From Flavobacteriales bacterium (GTDB lineage: Bacteria; Bacteroidota; Bacteroidia; Flavobacteriales_D; Crocinitomicaceae), in contig CANJQZ010000153.1 in the NCBI GenBank assembly GCA_947476515.1, positions 1 through 5,361 of the forward strand: a DNA stretch of 5,361 nucleotides, written 5' to 3'. Each line of letters opens with the position of its first letter. Position 1 is the first letter of the stretch. The notes beneath the pieces are model-generated. The model was not told where the DNA came from. It saw only the letters and a program-made list of their open reading frames with translations, and did no database searches. The translations under genes were made by a program, and so were the position numbers. This document shows positions 1-5,315 of this stretch, one piece after another.

Positions 1-554
1 GCTGGAGTTCTTCTGTATTCTGTCCACCAAGGTAGATTTTTGACAATAATAGCAGAAAGATCGCCAACAAAAATATCTTGATTAATCAATTGAATTTCAC
101 CGCTTCCTCCAATAACAAGATGTTTCTTTGAATAGAGTTTTCTGGAGGGGTAATTTTTATAATATAGGGCTAAAATGTCTTTTCCTCCTGCTTGATGATT
201 GTTGTGAAGTGCATCTTTAGTAACGGGAAGTACTTTCATTCTTTCACCGGTTGTACCGGAAGATTTTGCGAACCATATTGATTTCCCTGGCCATAAAACA
301 TCAGAAGTTCCTTCCTTAGCGAGTTCTATATATTTTTTGAGACTGTTATAATCACCAAGGGGAACCTTCGATTTGAAACTAGCATAATCTTCTATCTCAG
401 AAAAGTGGTAGGTATTACCGAAGGAGGTGTTTTGAGCTTGTGAAATTAAATCATGCAAGACTTTTGCTTGACAAGACTCAGCTTCATTAGTGAATTTTGT
501 AATCCGCGAGATGCGTTTTTCTATGTACCAGGAAAAGAGTGCATCCAAAGCCAT
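1..554 (-). CDS. GH3 family (auxin-responsive promoter type) acyl-adenylating protein, N-terminal part, cut by the window edge
   Basis: The frame opens with ATG at 554-552 and stays open to the left edge (184 codons seen, C-terminus missing; bacterial members are usually around 500 residues). An in-frame TGA at 563-561 lies just upstream, so this ATG is the first possible start. The protein begins MALDALFSWYIEKR. Residues 94-102 read WFAKSSGTT, the Ser/Thr/Gly-rich ATP-binding motif 1 of the GH3/ANL adenylate-forming superfamily, and a later stretch HLVIGGSGEIQ (about residues 145-155) also fits the fold. Plant GH3 enzymes adenylate a carboxylate such as indole acetate or jasmonate and transfer it to an amino acid; the substrate of bacterial members is generally unknown, so I assign none. 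It lies 35 bases after the 32-codon gene at 590-688 with no promoter visible between, and is probably co-transcribed with it. No signal peptide is apparent, so it is likely cytoplasmic. Family call is firm, function is not. Confidence 0.85.
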   Translation of the reverse strand, partial: MALDALFSWYIEKRISRITKFTNEAESCQAKVLHDLISQAQNTSFGNTYHFSEIEDYASFKSKVPLGDYNSLKKYIELAKEGTSDVLWPGKSIWFAKSSGTTGERMKVLPVTKDALHNNHQAGGKDILALYYKNYPSRKLYSKKHLVIGGSGEIQLINQDIFVGDLSAIIVKNLPWWTEYRRTP

Positions 555-589
555 GTGATGTCAACTTAGTACATGTGACCCAATTAAAA

Positions 590-688
590 TTAACCCCAAA
601 CAAGCATTGAAATTAAAATAGCCAAAGCGACAATGGTGTAGATCGTTGCAACTGCTGCAGTTGATTTATCAAAATAGTTATCAGACAT
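590..688 (-). CDS. Small single-pass membrane protein, 32 residues, unknown function
   Basis: ATG at 688-686, stop TAA at 592-590. The product starts MSDNYFDKSTAA, then from about residue 13 to 31 is an unbroken hydrophobic helix (VATIYTIVALAILISMLVW), and ends in Gly. The short polar N-terminus with two Asp and one Lys followed by one transmembrane segment and almost no C-terminal tail suggests a tail-anchored-like or signal-anchor miniprotein in the inner membrane. Support that it is real: a good Bacteroidota promoter sits 13 bases before the ATG, a terminator isolates it from the upstream operon, and it precedes the GH3 gene by 35 bases on the same strand. It is too short for most gene finders. 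I do not recognise a named family. Alternatives are a leader peptide for the GH3 gene, or a non-coding leader that happens to be open. Confidence 0.65.
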   Translation of the reverse strand: MSDNYFDKSTAAVATIYTIVALAILISMLVWG

Positions 689-701
689 AGTAAGTTTTTT
701 T

Positions 702-731
702 CAAAGTTAAAAAAAAGTATAGTTGTATCAA
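702..731 (-). promoter_or_regulatory. Bacteroidota-type promoter for the 32-codon gene and GH3 unit
   Basis: On the minus strand, TTG (731-729), a 19-base spacer rich in T near its end, then TAACTTTG (709-702), an exact match to the -7 consensus TAnnTTTG with a consensus -33 core at a normal spacing. The ATG at 688 follows after 13 bases, so the leader would be roughly 10 bases or shorter, leaving no room for a Shine-Dalgarno site. Located between the operon terminator and the small gene. Confidence 0.7.
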
Positions 732-742
732 CGAATTGGAAA

Positions 743-773
743 TAAAAAAAAGGCCTTTCGGCCTAATTTTTTT
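743..773 (-). terminator. Intrinsic terminator after the BI-1 gene, possibly bidirectional
   Basis: Read on the minus strand, AGGCC-GAAA-GGCCT (764-751) forms a five-pair GC-rich stem closed by a GNRA-type GAAA tetraloop, followed by a run of eight or so T (750-743). A-rich sequence on the other side (773-767) would give a U tract for plus-strand transcripts too, so it could work in both directions. It begins immediately at the stop codon of the BI-1 gene (774-772) and closes the four-gene operon. Confidence 0.88.
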
Positions 774-1479
774 AATCTCTTCCTCCAAATATGCGAAGGA
801 GACTTAAGAATAAGTTAATGAAAAGTATGTACAATTGAAGTCCACCAATTAGGGCTAACTTATTTCGCTGCTCTTCAGTATAATCCGAAGATTGCGCCAC
901 ACCTTTTAATTGCTGCATGGAGTAGGCTGTAAGCCCAGTGAAAACAAATACACCTAAACAGGCAATGATAAAACTAAAGTTCTCACTTCCAACAAACATA
1001 TTAACAATACCTGCAATAAATATCCCAATAAATACCATGTACAGTAGACTTCCAAATTTAGTCAAGTCTGTTTTTGTAGTATATCCTAGAATTGCCATTC
1101 CCGCAAATGCGCCTGCTGTCACGAAGAAGGTAGAAGCTATCGCCCCCATTTCATAAACAAGGAATATGGTTGATAAGCTTAAACCCATTAAAGCAGAGTA
1201 TGCAATGAAAAGAAAAGTAAGAAAACCTAGAGATAATTTATTGTATGCCATTTGAATTAATAATCCTAAACCAACGGGAGCAAATGCAACCACCCAAAAT
1301 AATGGTGAAATACTGTTGCCTGAAATAAAATAGGTATTAACGAAATCAGGTGTCCCAGCTGAATAAGCTATAATTCCTGAAATACCTAAAGCGCCAAACA
1401 TATAAGTGTAAACACTTCTAAAAAAAGCTCTAGTGCTTGCTGCAGTTACCGCATTGTTGTTATCTAAAATTTCATTCAT
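772..1479 (-). CDS. Bax inhibitor-1 (BI-1/YccA/TMBIM) family membrane protein
   Basis: 235 residues, a normal length for bacterial BI-1 proteins, with about seven hydrophobic segments (near residues 27-42, 58-78, 83-100, 101-120 with 121-133, 143-163, 167-188 and 207-231), so an integral inner-membrane protein. Family hallmarks seen: GLSLSTIFLVYE (99-110), LGYTTKTDLTKFGSLLYM (131-148), VNMF (159-162), and the C-terminal LQLYILFINLFLSLLRIFG (214-232). Structurally studied members (B. subtilis YetJ) form a pH-sensitive calcium leak channel gated by two aspartates. Here the equivalents appear to be Ser187 (TAYSMQQLK, family usually TAYD) and Leu219 (LYILFIN, family usually LYLDFIN), so that sensor is absent. 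The ATG is 1 base beyond the folE stop, and it is the last gene of the mtaB operon. No link to pterins or tRNA is known; its presence may reflect cotranscription only. The cellular role of bacterial BI-1 proteins is not settled. Confidence 0.92.
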   Translation of the reverse strand: MNEILDNNNAVTAASTRAFFRSVYTYMFGALGISGIIAYSAGTPDFVNTYFISGNSISPLFWVVAFAPVGLGLLIQMAYNKLSLGFLTFLFIAYSALMGLSLSTIFLVYEMGAIASTFFVTAGAFAGMAILGYTTKTDLTKFGSLLYMVFIGIFIAGIVNMFVGSENFSFIIACLGVFVFTGLTAYSMQQLKGVAQSSDYTEEQRNKLALIGGLQLYILFINLFLSLLRIFGGRD

Positions 1480-1480
1480 C

Positions 1481-2047
1481 TTAGTGTAGTTTTGCTTGTA
1501 CTAAATTAATAAATTCTTTTCTCGTTGCATCATTTTTTAAAAATAATCCTGTGAAAGCACTTGTTGTCGTAACAGAATTTTGTTTTTGCACGCCTCTCAT
1601 TTGCATACACATATGACAACATTCAACAACTACCGCTACACCTTTTGGCTCCAAAGTGCGTTGTATACAATCTCTAATTTCAATTGTCAGTCTTTCTTGA
1701 ACTTGTAATCTTCTTGAGTAAGCGTCAATAACACGAGGGATTTTACTCAATCCAACGATTTTCCCATCAGGAACATAAGCAACATGTGCTTTACCAAAAA
1801 ATGGAAGCATGTGGTGCTCGCACATCGAGTAAACTTCAATATCCTTGACGATAACCATTTCTGAATAGGCCTCATGAAAAATAGCTTTTTTGATGAGGTC
1901 ATCAGGATTAATGTTATATCCATTTGTTAGGAATTGCATTGCTTTAGCTACTCGTTCAGGTGTTTTCATCAACCCTTCTCTTTCTGGGTTTTCACCAAGA
2001 TTACTGATAATAGATCTGTAATGATCTTCTAATTCTTTTTCTTTCAA
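1481..2047 (-). CDS. folE: GTP cyclohydrolase I (FolE)
   Basis: Converts GTP to 7,8-dihydroneopterin triphosphate plus formate, the entry step to folate, queuosine and tetrahydropterins; a cytoplasmic homodecamer in known members. All catalytic features are present: zinc ligands Cys76 and His79 in SMCEHHMLPF (74-83) and Cys147 in CCHMCMQMRGV (143-153), with His78 and His145 matching the catalytic/substrate-binding histidines of the E. coli enzyme, plus GLSKIPRVIDAYSRRLQVQE (99-118). At 188 residues it is slightly shorter at the N-terminus than many homologues. The start is unusual: codon 1 at 2047-2045 is TTG, and no in-frame ATG lies between it and the in-frame stop of the preceding gene; the next ATG (codon 27) would remove conserved sequence. 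ATT codons at 2050 and 2062 are other possible non-ATG starts. It follows the PTPS gene by 30 bases and precedes the BI-1 gene by 1. The function is certain; the exact N-terminus is not. Confidence 0.96.
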   Translation of the reverse strand: MKEKELEDHYRSIISNLGENPEREGLMKTPERVAKAMQFLTNGYNINPDDLIKKAIFHEAYSEMVIVKDIEVYSMCEHHMLPFFGKAHVAYVPDGKIVGLSKIPRVIDAYSRRLQVQERLTIEIRDCIQRTLEPKGVAVVVECCHMCMQMRGVQKQNSVTTTSAFTGLFLKNDATRKEFINLVQAKLH

Positions 2048-2077
2048 AATATTGTTTTTAATAAAAACGATTGAACA

Positions 2078-2509
2078 TTAAAAAGGTTCTTTACCTCCGA
2101 AGTATTCTACAAAATTATTTTCAGTTTCAATTAATTTAATTTTTGCTAATATGCCACCATCTTCAGCAATTGGTTTTTCTAATTGATTCCAAATGGCGAT
2201 AGATAAGTTTTCAGTAGAGGCCATAATCCCGCTTAAAAAAGGAACATCTAGATTTAAATTTTTATGATCTAATGCTTCTATAACATGCTCTTTAATAATA
2301 GCACTTAAGCTTTTTAGATTCATAACAAATCCTGTCGATGGATCTGGCATCCCTTTAACAGTTACAAATAATTCAAAATTATGTCCGTGCCAGTTCTTGT
2401 TGGAACATTTCCCGAAAACCTCTTGGTTTTTTTCTTCGCTCCAATTCGCTTGCCATAATTTATGTGCTGCATTAAAGGTTTCTCGTCTTGTAATATAAAT
2501 TGTTTCCAT
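2078..2509 (-). CDS. 6-pyruvoyltetrahydropterin synthase / 6-carboxytetrahydropterin synthase (QueD) family enzyme
   Basis: 143 residues, a usual length for this family. It acts on dihydroneopterin triphosphate, the product of the FolE encoded next to it. Zinc ligands are His16 (FNAAHKL), His41 and His43 (WHGHNF); the catalytic set is Cys35 with Asp81-His82 (LDHKNLN, 80-86), and Glu128 in LIETENNFVEY (126-136) fits the pterin-anchoring glutamate. The cysteine motif is Cys35-X5-His-Gly-His-Asn, as in animal PTPS, whereas E. coli QueD has Cys-X3-His-Gly-His. It could therefore make 6-pyruvoyltetrahydropterin (tetrahydropterin route) or, as most annotators would write for bacteria, 6-carboxytetrahydropterin for queuosine; Bacteroidota homologues commonly carry the long motif, so the motif alone does not decide. 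Second gene of the operon, 12 bases after mtaB. Starts at ATG 2509-2507; no Shine-Dalgarno sequence is visible. Confidence 0.93.
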   Translation of the reverse strand: METIYITRRETFNAAHKLWQANWSEEKNQEVFGKCSNKNWHGHNFELFVTVKGMPDPSTGFVMNLKSLSAIIKEHVIEALDHKNLNLDVPFLSGIMASTENLSIAIWNQLEKPIAEDGGILAKIKLIETENNFVEYFGGKEPF

Positions 2510-2521
2510 GTTCTCTTAATA

Positions 2522-3847
2522 TTATGCTACGAAAGCTTTTTTTGAAATGATTTCACCCAGCATGATGCCTTCACTGTCTATTTTATTCAACTTAATGCTT
2601 TGAAAGGTATTGGTTAAAGAAGACTCATAAGGTATTTTCACTTTAATATAGTTTTCCGTAAATCCATACATAAATCCTTCATCTTCTTCTTGCTCCACTA
2701 ATACAGTACGAATTGTCCCTAACTGTTGCTCATAAAATTGGCGTTTTTTTCTATCGGAAAGCATATGCAATTGTTTACTGCGCTGCCTACGGATTTCCAT
2801 TGGAACAGGTTCTCCAATTTTGATGGCTGTTGTATTGGCACGCTCCGAATAGGTAAAAACATGTAAATATGAAATATCTAGATCAATTAAATAATCTAAT
2901 GTTTCTTGAAAATCAGCATCTGTCTCTCCAGGAAATCCAACGATAACATCAACGCCAATACAAGCATCTGCGCGTATTTTTTTTATTTGAGCAACCTTGT
3001 GGGTATATACTTCGCGTAAATATTTTCTCCGCATGAGTTCTAACAATCTATCAGATCCAGATTGAAGTGGAATATGGAAATGAGGAACGAAGCGTTCTGA
3101 TTTTCTTAAACAAAATTCAATGATTTCATCACTCAGTAAATTGGGTTCTATAGATGAAATTCGATATCTGTCTATACCTGTTATCTTGTCTAATTCTTGG
3201 ATTAATTGGCAGAAATTTTCTGTTCCTCCTTGTCCAAAATCTCCAATATTCACTCCAGTGAGGACGACTTCTTTGACTTCTGTCTTGGAAATTTTTTGTG
3301 CCTCATTTACAGTTGCTGCAATAGAAGCGTTTCTGCTTTTCCCTCTTGCCAATGGTATGGTACAAAAAGTGCAAAAATAATCGCAACCATCTTGAATTTT
3401 TAAAAAGGATCTTGTTCTGTCTCCTAAAGAATAAGATGGATTGAAAGATTTTGCTTCTTTTATGTTGCTATTAGAAATGAAAACTTCATTATTTTGAGCA
3501 TATTCTCTTTCAAGGTGTTCGAGCACATTAAATTTCTCATTGGCACCAAGAACCATATTTACACCTGGTATTTTGGCGATTTCATTTGGTTTCAATTGGG
3601 CATAACAGCCAACAATAGCAATGAAACAATCTGGATTGATTTTTTTGGCTCGTTTTACCAGTTGCTTACATTTTTTATCAGCATTTTCAGTAACAGAACA
3701 GGTATTTATGACATAAACATCCGGACAAGCTTCGAAATCTACTTTTGCGTAGCCAGCGGTTTCAAATAAACGGCTAATGGTTGAAGTTTCTGAAAAATTC
3801 AACTTGCATCCAAGCGTGTAATAGGCTACTTTTTTAAACTCAATCAT
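2522..3847 (-). CDS. mtaB: tRNA (t6A37) methylthiotransferase MtaB, radical SAM
   Basis: Adds a methylthio group at C2 of N6-threonylcarbamoyladenosine at tRNA position 37 (ms2t6A), using two [4Fe-4S] clusters and S-adenosylmethionine. With the start at ATG 3847-3845 it has 441 residues. Domains in order: UPF0004 methylthiotransferase domain with cluster ligands Cys14 (LGCKLN), Cys50 (NTCSVT) and Cys81 (VGCYAQ); radical SAM domain with Cys155-X3-Cys159-X2-Cys162 (QDGCDYFCTFC); further family motifs VVLTGVNIGDFG, HIPLQSGSD, GVDVIVGFPGET and FTYSERANTTA; then a TRAM-like RNA-binding domain at about 379-441. The length, spacing and sequence fit the MtaB (YqeV) branch better than MiaB or RimO. 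An in-frame TTG at 3856 would add three residues (TTG-CTC-TTC), but it overlaps the promoter -7 element at 3861-3854, so ATG 3847 is preferred. It is the first gene of the four-gene operon and is divergent from the CBS-type gene. Confidence 0.93.
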   Translation of the reverse strand: MIEFKKVAYYTLGCKLNFSETSTISRLFETAGYAKVDFEACPDVYVINTCSVTENADKKCKQLVKRAKKINPDCFIAIVGCYAQLKPNEIAKIPGVNMVLGANEKFNVLEHLEREYAQNNEVFISNSNIKEAKSFNPSYSLGDRTRSFLKIQDGCDYFCTFCTIPLARGKSRNASIAATVNEAQKISKTEVKEVVLTGVNIGDFGQGGTENFCQLIQELDKITGIDRYRISSIEPNLLSDEIIEFCLRKSERFVPHFHIPLQSGSDRLLELMRRKYLREVYTHKVAQIKKIRADACIGVDVIVGFPGETDADFQETLDYLIDLDISYLHVFTYSERANTTAIKIGEPVPMEIRRQRSKQLHMLSDRKKRQFYEQQLGTIRTVLVEQEEDEGFMYGFTENYIKVKIPYESSLTNTFQSIKLNKIDSEGIMLGEIISKKAFVA

Positions 3848-3853
3848 GAAGAG

Positions 3854-3884
3854 CAAAAGTACAATTATTAGAGGAATTGAACAA
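3854..3884 (-). promoter_or_regulatory. Promoter of the mtaB-PTPS-folE-BI-1 operon, giving a near-leaderless mRNA
   Basis: Minus strand: TTG (3884-3882), 20-base spacer, TACTTTTG (3861-3854), which fits the Bacteroidota -33/-7 pattern TTG-N17-23-TAnnTTTG. Only six bases separate the final G from the mtaB ATG at 3847. If transcription starts the usual 4-8 bases downstream of the -7 element, the message begins within about three bases of the ATG. This also argues against the upstream TTG start for mtaB, since it lies in the -7 element. Confidence 0.65.
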
Positions 3885-3928
3885 GGATTCGCTTTTGTAA
3901 TTGGACATTAATTAGTCGAAAATATGCT

Positions 3929-3936
3929 TAACTTTG
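3929..3936 (+). promoter_or_regulatory. Promoter -7 element of the cystathionine beta-synthase-type gene
   Basis: TAACTTTG, identical to the -7 element of the 32-codon gene and also 13 bases before its ATG. The -33 element is weak: a TTG at 3901-3903 has a 25-base spacer, longer than usual, and only TTA at 3908-3910 lies at 18 bases. Expected leader about 10 bases or less. It shares the 102-base divergent intergenic region with the operon promoter at 3854-3884, with the two -7 elements about 67 bases apart, so a common regulator could act on both. Confidence 0.55.
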
Positions 3937-3949
3937 TTCAAAAATCAAG

Positions 3950-5311
3950 ATGAAAGTTTATAACAACATATTAGAAACAATAGGAAATACTCCAATTGTT
4001 CGAATCAATAAATTGGCAATTGACATCAAAGCGCAAGTATTTGCTAAAATTGAAACTACCAATCCAGGGAATTCAGTAAAGGATAGAATGGCAGTTAAAA
4101 TGATTGAAGATGCTGAAAAATCTGGCGTTCTTAAACCAGGAGGTACCATCATTGAAGGTACTTCTGGAAATACTGGGATGGGACTGGCTTTGGCTGCAAT
4201 CATTAAGGGATATAAATTGATTTGTGTTCTCAACGATAAACAATCAAAAGAAAAAATGGATATTTTAAGAGCTGTTGGTGCAGAAGTTGTTGTTTGTCCA
4301 ACCGCTGTAGAACCGACAGATCCAAGGTCTTATTATCAAGTTTCACGCAGATTAGCAACTGAAATTCCTAATTCTTGGTATGTCAATCAATATGATAATT
4401 TATCTAATCGCACGGCGCATTACGAACAAACCGGGCCTGAAATCTGGGAACAAACGGAAGGGAAAATCACCCATTTTGTTGCAGGTGTGGGTACTGGAGG
4501 TACAATTTCTGGAGTTGGTAAATATCTAAAAGAGAAAAATCCAAATATAAAAATCTGGGGAATTGATACTTATGGATCTGTATTTAAAAAGTATAAGGAA
4601 ACAGGAATTTTTGATGAAAATGAAATATATCCATATATCACTGAAGGAATAGGGGAAGACATCTTGCCTGCCAATGTTGATTTTGATGTGATAGATTTAT
4701 TTGAAAAAGTTACCGATAAAGATGCGGCAGTTTATACCCGTAGATTAGCGCGAGAAGAAGGTGTTTTTGTTGGTAATTCCGCAGGTGCAGCAATCAAAGG
4801 TGTTCTGCAGTTAAAGGATAAGCTTAAAGAAGATGATGTTGTTGTGATACTTTTTCATGATCATGGTAGTCGCTATGTGGGTAAGATCTTCAATGATGAT
4901 TGGATGCGCGAAAGAGGTTTCTTGGAAGAAGTATTTGTGACGGCACAAGATTTAGTAAAGAAACATGGAGAAAGACCCCTTGTTTCTTTATATGCTGAAG
5001 AATTAGTTTCACACGCCATTGCAGCAATGCGTAAGTTTAGTATTTCTCAAATTCCTGTAATGAAGGATGGTAATTTTGTAGGCTCTATTGATGATAAAAG
5101 TGTTTATCAATTATTAGTTGAAGATCCAACCTTAAAAGATGCTCCGATTTCAAGTATCATGCAAGCTGCTTTTCCAATAGTTCAATTGAATTCGCATGTT
5201 GATGAAATTTGCAAATTAATTAATCGCGATACACCAGCAGTTTTAGTCGATTTAGGAAATGGAAAATATCATATCATTACGCGATATGATGTGATTTCTG
5301 CCATGTCATAA
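3950..5311 (+). CDS. PLP-dependent cystathionine beta-synthase / cysteine synthase with C-terminal CBS-domain pair
   Basis: 453 residues. Residues 1-325 are a fold-type II PLP enzyme: the Schiff-base lysine is Lys44 in NPGNSVKDRMA (38-48), the substrate loop TSGNTGMG is at 71-78, the phosphate-binding loop GVGTGGTISG is at 179-188, and GNSAG (275-279) carries the serine that contacts the PLP ring nitrogen. Similarity is closest to eukaryotic-type CBS across the core (IPNSWYVNQYDN, TEGIGEDILP, DDWMRERGFL), not to CysK. Expected reaction: beta-replacement on serine or an activated serine, with homocysteine (giving cystathionine) or sulfide (giving cysteine); sequence alone does not separate these. 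Residues about 328-453 form two CBS repeats (Bateman module) carrying S/T-x-x-D nucleotide-contact motifs, Ser379-Asp382 and Thr444-Asp447, the latter aligning with the AdoMet-binding Thr/Asp pair of human CBS, so adenosyl-ligand regulation is plausible. The N-terminal haem domain of human CBS is absent. Cytoplasmic. Starts at ATG 3950; probably co-transcribed with the frame at 5316. Confidence 0.93.
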   Translation: MKVYNNILETIGNTPIVRINKLAIDIKAQVFAKIETTNPGNSVKDRMAVKMIEDAEKSGVLKPGGTIIEGTSGNTGMGLALAAIIKGYKLICVLNDKQSKEKMDILRAVGAEVVVCPTAVEPTDPRSYYQVSRRLATEIPNSWYVNQYDNLSNRTAHYEQTGPEIWEQTEGKITHFVAGVGTGGTISGVGKYLKEKNPNIKIWGIDTYGSVFKKYKETGIFDENEIYPYITEGIGEDILPANVDFDVIDLFEKVTDKDAAVYTRRLAREEGVFVGNSAGAAIKGVLQLKDKLKEDDVVVILFHDHGSRYVGKIFNDDWMRERGFLEEVFVTAQDLVKKHGERPLVSLYAEELVSHAIAAMRKFSISQIPVMKDGNFVGSIDDKSVYQLLVEDPTLKDAPISSIMQAAFPIVQLNSHVDEICKLINRDTPAVLVDLGNGKYHIITRYDVISAMS

Positions 5312-5315
5312 TTTT

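Noticed and set aside
571..579. Two-codon minus-strand frame (ATG-TAC-TAA) in the leader of the GH3 gene
   Set aside because: Such a minimal frame is expected by chance and has no supporting signal.
938..1156. Plus-strand open frame of 72 codons opposite the BI-1 gene
   Set aside because: It lies wholly antisense to a well-conserved gene, has no recognisable domain, and its composition follows from the complement of membrane-helix codons.
3120..3769. Several plus-strand open frames opposite mtaB (3120-3380, 3206-3403, 3494-3769)
   Set aside because: All are antisense to a gene with intact catalytic motifs, overlap one another, and show no family features or promoter.
3848..3856. Extended TTG start for mtaB adding three residues
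   Set aside because: The TTG overlaps the likely promoter -7 element, and ATG 3847 gives the usual short lead before the first cluster cysteine.
3958..4233. Minus-strand open frame of 91 codons inside the CBS-type gene
   Set aside because: Complement of the conserved PLP core; no independent motif or start context.
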